Below are positions 36,619 to 44,860 of a stretch of 64,000 bases of DNA, piece by piece. Every line of letters begins with the position of its first letter. Position 1 is the stretch's first letter. A model generated the notes under the pieces. That model worked only from the letters and a program-made list of their open reading frames with translations. It was not told the origin of the DNA and ran no database searches. The position numbers and the translations under genes were made by a program. The stretch comes from Aquimonas sp041395245 (GTDB lineage: Bacteria > Pseudomonadota > Gammaproteobacteria > Xanthomonadales > Xanthomonadaceae), in the NCBI GenBank assembly GCA_041395245.1, contig JAWLAY010000007.1, positions 186,001-250,000 on the forward strand. The letters are read 5' to 3'.

Positions 36619-37639
36619 CCTCGGGAACGGGCAGCAGCAGGGTAAACACGGTGTGCCCTGGGCGCGAACGATAACTCAGGGAGCCGCCATGCTCGCGCGC
36701 CACCTGCTGCGCCAGTGGCAAACCCAAGCCGGTTCCCTGAACTCGTCCGGAAACCAGGGGCAGAAAGATGCGTTCTGCGAGTTCGTCGGGAACGCCACGG
36801 CCGTTGTCCTCGACCTCAAGGCGGATTGCCAGGCGCAGGCGCTTTTCCGCAATCAACACGCCATGTTCGGCGCGCGAGCGCAGACGAACTTCGCTGGCAC
36901 CGGATTCCAGCGCGTTGCGTACCAGGTTCCACAGTGCCTGGGTCAGGCGGTCGGGATCGGCGGGCAACTCGGGGAGGCTGGGATCGTAGTCGCGCAGCAT
37001 CTGCACCGACCAACCGGCTTCCGCTTCGGCGAGCAACCGGACCCGTTCCAGCACTTCATGCACGTTGGTCGCGACCGGTTCGCGCAGGGGCGAGGGATTG
37101 AGCAAGCGTTCGACCAGATCGGCCAGCCGCGCGGATTCGTTGAGGATGACGTCGATATAGCGACGTGCATCGATGTCCTCGATGCGACGCTCCAGCAACT
37201 GTGCCGCGCCTTTCAGCCCGGCCAGAGGATTCTTTACCTCGTGTGCCAGGCCTTTGAGCGCCGCACTCAGGGCGGCGGGCATCGCGGTGGCCGGATCGCT
37301 GCCGGGGAATTCGTCCGTCGGGTGGAACTCCAGCAGCAGCCCGGCATGTGCGTCGAGCGGACTGGCATAGACCTCGGCGAAGCGTTCGCCGGCGTCACAG
37401 AGCAGCCGGATATGCCGACAGCGCAAGGAGCCCGGACGTCGCAACAGTTGCAATACGGCGGCCGTCAGTGCGCCATCCGCGCCATCCAGCAGGGCAAGAT
37501 CTCGTCCGATCAGGCGTCGTCGGGATGCACCCAGCCAGCTTGCCGCTGCCGCGTTGACATAGCTGACCCGCGCATCGCCGTCGACGCAGAGCGCGGGCGT
37601 GCTGAGCTCTTCGAGCGCAGCGAGCAGGGCGACGTTCAC
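36599..37639 (-). CDS. ntrB: Nitrogen-regulation sensor kinase NtrB
   Basis: A 346-aa soluble histidine kinase without membrane segments. The N-terminal PAS domain (about 1-105) includes ALCVDGDARVSYVNAAAASWLG. The H-box LAHEVKNPLAGLKGAAQLL carries the phosphorylated His. The ATPase has the N-box DRLTQALWNLVRNALES, the G1 box VEDNGRGVP and G2 GTGLGLPLAQQ. NtrB phosphorylates or dephosphorylates NtrC, depending on the PII protein and nitrogen status. The start is GTG at 37639, overlapping the pepQ stop as GTGA. The longer frame upstream lies inside pepQ, so this start is preferred. Confidence 0.92.
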
Positions 37640-38961
37640 GCCGCCGCAAACGCATCGCGGGTGAGGTTCTCCGGCACGCCGGGCGTACACACCACGTCGT
37701 CTTCGATCCGGATGCCACCGAAGGGTTTCAGATGTTCGATCAGTGACCAGTTGAGGCGCTCTTCCGGCAGACGGCTACGCAGCGGCGTGAGCAGACTTTC
37801 GATGAAGTAAATGCCCGGCTCGATGGTCACGACCATGCCGGCACCCAGAGTCCGGGTCAGGCGCAGGAAGGGATGTCCCTCCGGTCGTTCGATCCGTCCA
37901 CCCGCATCTCCTGCGGCAAATCCGGCCACGTCATGGACCTGCAGGCCGAGCAGATGGCCGAGTCCATGTGGAAAGAACGTGGCACTGATGCCTTCGGCCA
38001 CGGCGGCTTCGGCACTGCCTTTCAGAACGCCGAAATCGATCAGTACATCGGCCAGGCGATGGTGACACTCGACATGCAGATCGCGATAGTCGACGCCCTC
38101 GCGAACCCGGTCGACCAAGGCGCGTTGCGCCTCGTCGACACCGCGCAGCAGGGCGCTGAACAGCGCGTCCTCGTTGCCGTAGGTGCGGGTGATGTCAGCG
38201 GCATACCCGGCAGCACTGGCACCGGCGTCGATCAGCATCGAGCGAGCCGATTCGGGCTTCTGCGGACTTTGGTACTGGTAGTGCAGCGTGGCGCAATGCT
38301 CGTTGAGGCAGACGATATTGGTGTAAGGCAGGTCGAGATCGCTGTGGCCGGTCGCCGCCAGATAGGCGCGGTGGATGTCCAGCTCGGAACCGCCGGCACG
38401 GAAACTCGCTTCGGCGGCGCGATGGCCGCGTACGGCGCAGGCGCTGGCCGTGCGCAGCAGACTGAGTTCGTAGGGAGTCTTGTAGGCGCGGTGGAAATGC
38501 AGAAAGTCCACCACGGCCGCCGCGTTGTCCGGCACGTAGCCGGGCAATGCCGCGTCCGCTTCGCCCACGATGGCGCAGTCGGCAGGCGGCGGCAGCAGAG
38601 GACGCGCTTCCTCGGGTGTGCGAATCAGCGAGATCTGCCAGTGCGCGGTCCAGTAGCCTTCCGGCGCCCGGGGCGGAAGGTGCCAGAAGTCGTCCGCCAG
38701 CAGATAGATCAGGTGCGGCTTCTGCCCCGGCGTGATGACCAGCCAGCAGTCCGGATAGTCGGTGAGAGGCAGCCAGGCCTTGAAGTGCGGGTTGACCTGG
38801 AACGGGTAGGGACGGTCATCCAGAAACTGGTACTTGGTGACCCCGGAAGGAATCAGCAGATGCGCCTTGCCCGCCCGACGCAGGGCTTCATCGGCACGTT
38901 GCATCAGGACAGCGAGATGCGCCGGGTACAGGGCGGCGGCGGGGGTGTCGAGGAGAGGCAC
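37636..38961 (-). CDS. pepQ: Xaa-Pro dipeptidase
   Basis: A 441-aa metallopeptidase of the M24B family, splitting dipeptides with C-terminal proline; PepQ also hydrolyses some organophosphates. The metal ligands are visible in SMLIDAGASAAGYAADITRTYG (two Asp), FFPHGLGHLLGLQVHDV (His), TIEPGIYFI (Glu) and GGIRIEDDVV (Glu). The bacterial PepQ length and YPFQVNPHFKAWLPL in the N-domain agree. It is the first gene of a pepQ-ntrB-ntrC unit; coupling a peptidase to nitrogen control is plausible but inferred. The start at 38961 gives MPLLDTPAAALYPAHLA. Confidence 0.94.
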   Translation of the reverse strand: MPLLDTPAAALYPAHLAVLMQRADEALRRAGKAHLLIPSGVTKYQFLDDRPYPFQVNPHFKAWLPLTDYPDCWLVITPGQKPHLIYLLADDFWHLPPRAPEGYWTAHWQISLIRTPEEARPLLPPPADCAIVGEADAALPGYVPDNAAAVVDFLHFHRAYKTPYELSLLRTASACAVRGHRAAEASFRAGGSELDIHRAYLAATGHSDLDLPYTNIVCLNEHCATLHYQYQSPQKPESARSMLIDAGASAAGYAADITRTYGNEDALFSALLRGVDEAQRALVDRVREGVDYRDLHVECHHRLADVLIDFGVLKGSAEAAVAEGISATFFPHGLGHLLGLQVHDVAGFAAGDAGGRIERPEGHPFLRLTRTLGAGMVVTIEPGIYFIESLLTPLRSRLPEERLNWSLIEHLKPFGGIRIEDDVVCTPGVPENLTRDAFAAA

Positions 38962-39218
38962 GGGGCAACCATGGATTGCTTAGGGTGCCGACAGGATAAC
39001 CGCGCCACATCAGCGCTGCGGCGGGGCGGGCGAAATTTGCTGCACTGCACGGAAGGTCATATGCCTAAACGTGCAAGTTGCGTAAAAAATTGGTAAACAG
39101 TCTCCACGACTTGCTTCTTGTGCCGCTGACGCGGCGGGACGCGACCAAAGCGGATGCCTATCTGCCATCGCGCGCGAGTCGAATGGTGGTCGCCCCCCTA
39201 ATTTTGGAGGTTCAGTTC

Positions 39219-39890
39219 ATGCGTAAGCTTGCTCTTTCAGTGGTTCTCGCTTTGGCTTCGCCCTTGGCGTTTGCAGGTAGTGTTTCCGGTACAGTGACGG
39301 TGGCATCGGACTATCTGTTCGATGGCGCGAGCCAGACCCAGGGCGACGGGGCATTCCAGGCCGCGCTGGACTGGTCTGGCGATAGCGGTTTCTACCTCGG
39401 TACGTGGTTCTCCAACGTGGATTTTGGTGAAGGCGATCCGGCGGACTCGGAGGTTGACTACTACGGTGGTTACGGCTGGGAGGCCGAGGGTGATTGGGCG
39501 TTCGCACTGGGTTTTGCGCGCTATACCTACAATGGCGCTTCGGATTACAACTACACCGAACTGACCAGTTCGGTCACGTTCCCGTTCGGTACCGAGGTAC
39601 TGGCCTTCTTCGCCGATGACGACGCACTGGGTGGCAGTGCCTACCGCGTAAAGGGCAAGCACAGCTTCGCGCTGCCGGCGGATTTCTCGCTGGATCTGGA
39701 AGCCACGCACACCAACTACTCGTCGTCCGATTTCGTCGACTTCAATCATGCGCAGATCGGCGTATCGCGCGCCTTTGGTCCGGTCACGGCCTACCTGGGC
39801 TACTCCGATACGGACGACAACGATAACGTTGCTCGTGATGGGACCTTGCTGTTCACCTTGTCCGCCTCGGCTGACCTGTTCACCTACTGA
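39219..39890 (+). CDS. TorF-family putative porin
   Basis: A 223-aa outer-membrane beta-barrel. The signal peptide covers residues 1-19 (ends AFA|GS). The mature protein alternates polar and aromatic residues with signatures YLFDGASQTQGDGAFQAAL and FYLGTWFSNVDFG of the TorF (TIGR02001) family, and it ends in an aromatic residue (FTY) as needed for barrel assembly. A good ribosome site TTGGAGG at 39204-39210 fixes the start at 39219. Genes of this family are commonly found beside glnK/amtB or ntrBC; here it is divergent from pepQ-ntrB-ntrC. A role in the uptake of nitrogen compounds is inferred. I found no convincing sigma-54 site in the 257-nt gap. Confidence 0.87.
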   Translation: MRKLALSVVLALASPLAFAGSVSGTVTVASDYLFDGASQTQGDGAFQAALDWSGDSGFYLGTWFSNVDFGEGDPADSEVDYYGGYGWEAEGDWAFALGFARYTYNGASDYNYTELTSSVTFPFGTEVLAFFADDDALGGSAYRVKGKHSFALPADFSLDLEATHTNYSSSDFVDFNHAQIGVSRAFGPVTAYLGYSDTDDNDNVARDGTLLFTLSASADLFTY

Positions 39891-39910
39891 TTCACTGTTT
39901 GACACAAAAG

Positions 39911-39942
39911 GCGCGCACTCCTAGGGGTGCGCGCTTTTCTTT
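39911..39942 (+). terminator. Terminator of the torF-type gene, inside the 3' codons of apbE
   Basis: GCGCGCAC (39911-39918) pairs with GTGCGCGC (39927-39934) around an 8-nt loop, followed by TTTTCTTTT on the plus strand. It is preceded by AAAAG, so it may also work, more weakly, in the opposite direction. The convergent apbE-like gene reads through it: its last codons (...KKSAHP) are encoded by the hairpin arms. Confidence 0.85.
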
Positions 39943-41033
39943 TGCCCACAGGATGAGCCCAGCGCCATTACGTGGAGACGTTCCGGCGTCGATGACCAGT
40001 GCAGACGTGGTTGCATGGCCTCGGCGATCCACCAGTCGCCCTGGCTATCCCTGCGTAACAGGCAATGCACGCCCAGTTGTCGCGCGATGCGTTGCACTTC
40101 ATCGTCCTTGGCGGCCAGCAAGGCGGTCGCGGCGGCGTCGGCGAGCAGTGGATCGGGGTGCAACACGCTGACCGCGCGCTGTCCGCGAACGGCTTCGCCG
40201 CTGCGCGGATCGATGACGTGCGACCACTGCTGGCCTTGCGCATCCTCCGCATGGCGCGCGTAGGTACCTGACGTGAACAAGGCCTCTCCATCGCTCAGTT
40301 CGATCCACGCCGCCACACCGCCATCCGGATGGCGAATCGCGGCGCGCCACGGGCGTTGTTCGGCCGTACCCAGCGCCAATACGTCTCCGCCTAGGGTGAT
40401 CAGGGCGTCCCGGATGCCACGCTGGTGCAACCGTTCGGCGACTTCTTGTGCGGCCGCACCTTCGGCAATGGCATTGAAATCCCATTGCAAAGCCGGATGC
40501 AGACAACGGGCTCGACGGCCTTGGAACACGATGTCGTCCATTCCGGCGGGATCGGCCTGCCAGGCCGACAACGCGGCAGCGCTGGGTGCATGCCATGCCT
40601 GGCTGGAAGACGAATCCGCGGTGTGGCCGAGATGCCAGCTTGCGATGATTTTTCCGGCAGCGGGGTTGAATAGGCCCTCACTGCGTTTCCAGAGCGCCAG
40701 CGAGGGCTGGTAGACCGCTTGCAGCGCGTCGGGCCAGTCAAACCACTCGCCGCTGGCGCAGGCCACATTGGCCGCGGTCAGCGTGCTGGCTTGCCACAGA
40801 CTCCAGTCGCGCTCGCGCCGTCCGAGGTGTTGCAGGATGTCCGCCAGTGCCGCATCGGACTGCGCCGATGAATCGGCGTGCCAGATGAAGTGGGCGGGGC
40901 TGCCGAACACCAGTGCGTCGGCCTGAAAACGGGGCGGTGGCGGTGCGCAGGCGGTCAGCGCGCAGGCGCCGAGCCACAGCATGCAACGTGGCAGGCACCG
41001 CCGCTTGCGCGAGGAGGGCGTCAAGGCGGTCAT
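39921..41033 (-). CDS. apbE: ApbE-family FAD:protein FMN transferase (lipoprotein)
   Basis: A 370-aa enzyme attaching FMN to threonine residues of exported flavoproteins. Starting at 41033, the N-terminus RRCLPRCMLWLGACALTACA is a lipoprotein signal with lipobox LTAC. Conserved ApbE blocks are ALWKRSEGLFNPAAGKII, WDFNAIAEGAAAQEVAERL, DALITLGGDVLALGT, EALFTSGTYARH, and WSHVIDPRSGEAVRG with the metal-binding Asp. The frame is open to 41183, but that extension is low-complexity and overlaps the PilZ gene end, so the lipoprotein start is preferred (ATG 41063 is an alternative). Typical targets are NqrB/RnfG-type subunits, which are not in this window. Confidence 0.87.
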   Translation of the reverse strand: MTALTPSSRKRRCLPRCMLWLGACALTACAPPPPRFQADALVFGSPAHFIWHADSSAQSDAALADILQHLGRRERDWSLWQASTLTAANVACASGEWFDWPDALQAVYQPSLALWKRSEGLFNPAAGKIIASWHLGHTADSSSSQAWHAPSAAALSAWQADPAGMDDIVFQGRRARCLHPALQWDFNAIAEGAAAQEVAERLHQRGIRDALITLGGDVLALGTAEQRPWRAAIRHPDGGVAAWIELSDGEALFTSGTYARHAEDAQGQQWSHVIDPRSGEAVRGQRAVSVLHPDPLLADAAATALLAAKDDEVQRIARQLGVHCLLRRDSQGDWWIAEAMQPRLHWSSTPERLHVMALGSSCGQKKSAHP

Positions 41034-41154
41034 CGATTTCAGGGGTTCAACCGGAGAGGCCATTCGCATGCGATAGCGCGACGGGTCGCTCGTCACGGCG
41101 TTTGACGCAAGGATTTGCTGGTTGTCGGATTGTTGAGTGGCGGTCACCGCCGCT

Positions 41155-41502
41155 TCAATCAAACTGGCCGCCCGGTTGTTCAACCCAGCGGATCAGATGA
41201 TCCGCATCGGCAGGCGCGATGTCGATGAAACGGAATCCGCACCAGAACTGCCCCGGCACATGGGTAGTTTCCGACCACAGTTGGTGGGCGCCGACTTCCA
41301 TCACCCGTGAGGGCATGCCGTGGCCGCCGAGGGTAAAGCGCAACTGATACAGGGCGTCCTCGGTCAGGGGCGCGGCAGCCTGCATCATCATGCCGTTCTC
41401 GGACAGATTGCCGATCCGGCCAACCGCCTGCTCGGTCATGGTGTCGATGACGTCGATGTTCTCTTGCGCGCGCTTGCGCTTGGCACGCCGATGTTCGCTC
41501 AT
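41155..41502 (-). CDS. PilZ-domain c-di-GMP receptor
   Basis: A 115-aa single-domain PilZ protein. The c-di-GMP motif is complete: the RxxxR pair (Arg5, Arg9) in HRRAKRKR and the later NLSENG (D/NxSxxG). The C-terminal strand SETTHVPGQFWCGFRFIDI closes the barrel. It should therefore bind c-di-GMP and transmit the signal by contact with a partner. Its ATG overlaps the stop of the upstream DUF1631 gene (ATGA), so the two are produced in step and may form a pair. The window also carries at least two c-di-GMP-metabolising proteins (1-607 and 50570-53920). Confidence 0.9.
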   Translation of the reverse strand: MSEHRRAKRKRAQENIDVIDTMTEQAVGRIGNLSENGMMMQAAAPLTEDALYQLRFTLGGHGMPSRVMEVGAHQLWSETTHVPGQFWCGFRFIDIAPADADHLIRWVEQPGGQFD

Positions 41503-44054
41503 GGGCTGGCTCCCTCGGTTGTCGGTTTACCCGAGAAGGATTTGAGTGCGCCCATGATGGATTGCCAAGCGCGATCAATCATGGTGCCTTGTTCGGCCAT
41601 GACGATGCTCGCCTTGCCGCTGAGCAGCAAGCGAGCCAGATGGGCCATGTCGTACTCGCCGGCGCGTTGGCCGCGATGATTGACGAACAAGGCGTTGTTG
41701 GTGACCGTGCTGAACCAGGACATGCGGCGGCGCACAGGCAGACCGTGATCTTCGTGGAATTCGAACCAGGTGCCGAAAGGCAGATGGCGGATACGGTCGT
41801 ACTGGGCTTGTTCGTCCGCGCTGAGCACGGGCTTCGGTTCGATGTGATGCGTTTCGCCTGTCGTGCCCAGACGGGTTCGCGACTTGAGCTTCAGCGCCAA
41901 TTCGGTTCGCGTCGAAGCCTCATCCGTACTGATGTCGTCCGGGCCTGCCAGCAGGCGGGCGACCAGCGCCGTGGCGTCGTTCTCGTGATACCCCACCTTG
42001 ACAAGCGCATGTTCGACGTCTTCGCGCAGGCCAGACAGTTCCGCGCCAGCCAATCGCGCCTGCCCCGTCGAGATGCGGATCAGCTGATCGACGATTTCGA
42101 TCTGACGCTGGTAGACCGGCGATTCTTCACCGCCACGTAGCAGCGACAGGGCGAGAACATCTGTCCATGCCTGATTGAGCAGCGCGCTGACGAATTTCGG
42201 CACGTTCTGCCCGCTGAGTCGCGCCGCGACAGCTGCCTCCGCACCCTGTCTCGCAAGGGCCAGCTTTTCCTTGCCGCGTGCGGCTTCGACGTGGCGGCGT
42301 TCCGCGACTTCGGCCTTGCGCGCCTGGGTCTGCATCTGCTGTTCGAGATCGCCGACCGTACTCTCAAAGATGGCCGGGTCATCGTTGAATTCGTGGGTGA
42401 CCTTGTCCACCACGATATTCAATTTGTCGAGCAGTCCTTGATCGAGATCTTCGCCATCGCGCAACCAGGTGGCGCCAGTCTCCGCCACCGCATTGAGCAT
42501 CAGTCGGGCCGGGTGCTGACGACGGGTGAAAAAGCCCTTGTCGGACAGGGCAACCCGCAACATCGGCACCTGCAGTTTGGCGAGCAACTGGGCGGCGGGA
42601 CTGGTCGGTGCGAACTCACGGCTGATGTTCTCGAACAGCAGACTCAGCAGTTCAACGATGTCGTTGTGCTCGGGCGACAGTGCCGGCGACTGGCCTGGCG
42701 GTGTGACCTGCCGCAATTGCGCCAGCATATCCTGCTTCACGTGAGCGATGCTGCGCATCACCGGGCGGCCATCCACCTGCATTCGGGGTGGCTCACGGCC
42801 CTGCATCAGGGACAGCACGGCCTGCACGTCGTCGCGACTCGCGGTGTAGGCATTGGCCGGTGGCGTTGCGGTATTTCCGGACAGCTTGCCGAGCAAGGCT
42901 CGCCGCCCTGCCAACAACTGGCGCAAGACATCAAACATCTGACCGTCATTGCCGCCGCCATCCATCTCCAGAGGTTCTGGATGCGTGGTGCCCGGCCAGG
43001 CGGTGAAGGGTTTGGCGGCATTGGTACTCGATGCAGTGGCCGCCGTGCCGGCGGGCGGCATGGGCTGACCCAGCGCAGGGCCGGGGTTCATGCCGGCGAA
43101 TGGCGAGGCAACGCCGGGCGGAACCTGGGGAACTTCGAAGGTACCGCTTGGCACCGCGCCTTGCGGCATGCCGGCACCCGTCGCCGCGCCAGGTGGCGCT
43201 CCCCAGCCGCCTTGCGGAACATGAGGGATATGCGGAACGGTTTCCGGGTTGAATCCGCCTGTTGGCGCAGATTTGCCGCGTGGTGCGGTCGTCTCGCCCG
43301 ACGGAGGTGCCTGCGCTGGCATCTTGGGTTGACTGACCACCGCAGAGGTTGTCGGGCGCGCGCGATTGGGCACCGCACTGAGGTGCGGCAGCACCTTTTC
43401 ACGCGCCAAATAGCTGTTGACCGCCTCGTACAACGAGCCAATCAGCTGCATCACCTGTCGATCGAACTGGCGGAACAACAACAGGCGATACTCGATGTTC
43501 AGATCCAGCGAGTGGACCGCCTTACGCAAGCAACGACAAAGCAACTGCGGTCCAATGGGAAGTCGTTCGCTCTCGAACGCCGGTTTGCCGGCGATGACGC
43601 CGAATCGTTGCCCCAGCAGGAACAGGGGAAGGCTGTGACGAATCTCGGCGCGGGAAGAAATTTCGTTGAGAACGATGTTTTCTTCCAACTCGATGTCAGC
43701 CACCAGCGACAGTTCGCCGAAACTACCGCGCTGCTCATTCGGATCGGGCTCTGGCGCGGCATCTCGGATACTGGCGAGTATCGCTTCCAGGGCAATCAGA
43801 AAGCGCGGCGTCAGGTCTGATCGTCCGCGCTTGATCTCGCGCAATGCTTCGAAACAGGATGCTTGGGTAGCCGAATTTCGTGCCTGCTCCGCCAGCTTGA
43901 ACAATTGCTGTTCGAACTCATCCAAGGTGGCGCGCATGCCGCGTTCGACCTCATCGGAGGCGAATTTCAGCACGCCCTCCAGCAGGGCGCGAACACGGCG
44001 TGGCAAGGGTCGCTGCGCCAGACGCGGTGGCGTGCCGGATGACTCGGTGTTCAT
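41499..44054 (-). CDS. DUF1631-family protein
   Basis: An 851-aa cytoplasmic protein of the DUF1631 family, common in beta- and gammaproteobacteria and of unknown function. The N-terminal third (about 15-225) is helical with LFLLGQRFGVIAGKPAFESERLPIGPQ and a LLLFRQFDRQVMQLIGSLYEAVN segment. A Pro/Gly-rich linker (about 235-345) follows, then the C-terminal domain with FFTRRQHPARLMLNAVAETG, VSALLNQAWTDVLALSLLR and FHEDHGLPVRRRMSWFSTVT. The C-terminal part has a PilZ-like flavour near RRRMSWFSTVTNNALFVNHRGQR. The start ATG 44054 (MNTESSGTP) was preferred over 44075. It is coupled by ATGA to a PilZ gene, which suggests a c-di-GMP-linked role. Confidence 0.88.
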   Translation of the reverse strand: MNTESSGTPPRLAQRPLPRRVRALLEGVLKFASDEVERGMRATLDEFEQQLFKLAEQARNSATQASCFEALREIKRGRSDLTPRFLIALEAILASIRDAAPEPDPNEQRGSFGELSLVADIELEENIVLNEISSRAEIRHSLPLFLLGQRFGVIAGKPAFESERLPIGPQLLCRCLRKAVHSLDLNIEYRLLLFRQFDRQVMQLIGSLYEAVNSYLAREKVLPHLSAVPNRARPTTSAVVSQPKMPAQAPPSGETTAPRGKSAPTGGFNPETVPHIPHVPQGGWGAPPGAATGAGMPQGAVPSGTFEVPQVPPGVASPFAGMNPGPALGQPMPPAGTAATASSTNAAKPFTAWPGTTHPEPLEMDGGGNDGQMFDVLRQLLAGRRALLGKLSGNTATPPANAYTASRDDVQAVLSLMQGREPPRMQVDGRPVMRSIAHVKQDMLAQLRQVTPPGQSPALSPEHNDIVELLSLLFENISREFAPTSPAAQLLAKLQVPMLRVALSDKGFFTRRQHPARLMLNAVAETGATWLRDGEDLDQGLLDKLNIVVDKVTHEFNDDPAIFESTVGDLEQQMQTQARKAEVAERRHVEAARGKEKLALARQGAEAAVAARLSGQNVPKFVSALLNQAWTDVLALSLLRGGEESPVYQRQIEIVDQLIRISTGQARLAGAELSGLREDVEHALVKVGYHENDATALVARLLAGPDDISTDEASTRTELALKLKSRTRLGTTGETHHIEPKPVLSADEQAQYDRIRHLPFGTWFEFHEDHGLPVRRRMSWFSTVTNNALFVNHRGQRAGEYDMAHLARLLLSGKASIVMAEQGTMIDRAWQSIMGALKSFSGKPTTEGASP

Positions 44055-44370
44055 GCTGCCCACTCGACTCCGCATGGCGAATTTCCTGTGATCATCGTCA
44101 CGATTCTATCAGCATGAAAGGGGTCATTCCGCTGCCTCCGGTGACGCTTTTGTTGATGCCTGCGACATCACATCAGCAAGGGTTAACGACTATTGAAACC
44201 CATTGCACGTTGCAAGCAAGCCGCTGCAACACGCTCTGGAAACAGAACGTAAAGCCGTCATGCCGGGTGCCAACGATGCCTTGCAAGTCGATTGCAAGCA
44301 ATATCGCTGCCACAACGCGTTGCCTGCACCGTGTCCACGGTCTGAGGAGACATGCGGTCGATGGCCTTGA

Positions 44371-44559
44371 GCAGGGTGTTGAAAACACCCTGCGAAGGCA
44401 AGCCACGGATGGCTTGCACAAAGATCAAGCACGCCAGGTGCTTGATCTTCGGAGCCTGTCGCGGGCGTGTACCGCGACAAGGCGAGTTGAGATGGCAGGA
44501 AAGCCCTCTCAACATCCTGTTAGAACATCCTTTTAGTCCGCGCGCATGACTTTTCATGC
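44371..44559. repeat. String of six consecutive hairpins
   Basis: The stems, in order, are: GCAGGGTGTT/AACACCCTGC (44371-44393, loop 3); GCAAGCCA/TGGCTTGC (44398-44417, loop 4); AAGATCAAGCAC/GTGCTTGATCTT (44421-44449, loop 5); TGTCGCGG/CCGCGACA (44457-44479, loop 7); GTTGAGA/TCTCAAC (44486-44513, loop 14); GCATG/CATGC (44544-44559). All stems are perfect, yet none resembles another. It is therefore not a tandem repeat but a chain of independent inverted repeats, as in a structured RNA or a recombination or stabilisation region. The strand of any transcript is not evident. Confidence 0.8.
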
Positions 44560-44563
44560 CCGC

Positions 44564-44730
44564 TAGGAGCCTGTCGGACTTGAAGAGTCGAAGCGAAAAT
44601 TCGGCTGGGCGAGGCCAGTTTTTGCCGGTTTCGCAGGGCAATAGTTGAACTATTGCCCAAGGAAGCGGCAAAAAATGGATCGTCCAGACGGATTTGCAGC
44701 CGATTCCCTTGCAAGTCCGACAGACTCCTA
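44564..44730. repeat. 167-nt imperfect palindrome, MITE/REP-like
   Basis: The outer arms TAGGAGCCTGTCGGACTTG (44564-44582) and CAAGTCCGACAGACTCCTA (44712-44730) are complementary at all but one position. The centre is the perfect 23-nt palindrome GGGCAATAGTT-G-AACTATTGCCC (44636-44658). The internal arms (about 44593-44632 and 44661-44702) are complementary with scattered mismatches. There is no coding sense. The ends, the length and the near-perfect symmetry fit a non-autonomous mobile or REP-type element that would fold into one long hairpin when transcribed or single-stranded. Confidence 0.75.
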
Positions 44731-44860
44731 GAGTGCACCGCCATTAGGCCCGAATCCGTCGCAGCGTTCTTCGCCTCTCCCCGGCAACTCGCTCGCCGGG
44801 GGAGACCGTCGCTGATGCATCAGGCAAATCAGGAGTTCGCTTGTCGGCCCGCCGACCGCG

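Larger units (their letters stand above)
44055..44860. other. Gene-free stretch rich in secondary structure
   Basis: About 800 nt without a credible gene between DUF1631 and the TonB receptor, both on the minus strand. The first 300 nt show no clear feature. From 44371 to 44559 there is an unbroken series of short perfect hairpins, and from 44564 to 44730 a large imperfect palindrome. These are listed separately. The last 130 nt next to the receptor stop are plain. Confidence 0.7.

Noticed and set aside
42736..42751. Possible parS site (TGCTTCACGTGAGCGA)
   Set aside because: Only 12 of 16 positions match TGTTTCACGTGAAACA, with the outer right half wrong, and it lies inside the DUF1631 gene.
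42291..43820. 509-codon open frame antisense to DUF1631
   Set aside because: Shadow of a clearly conserved coding gene; composition is His/Gln/Arg-rich noise.
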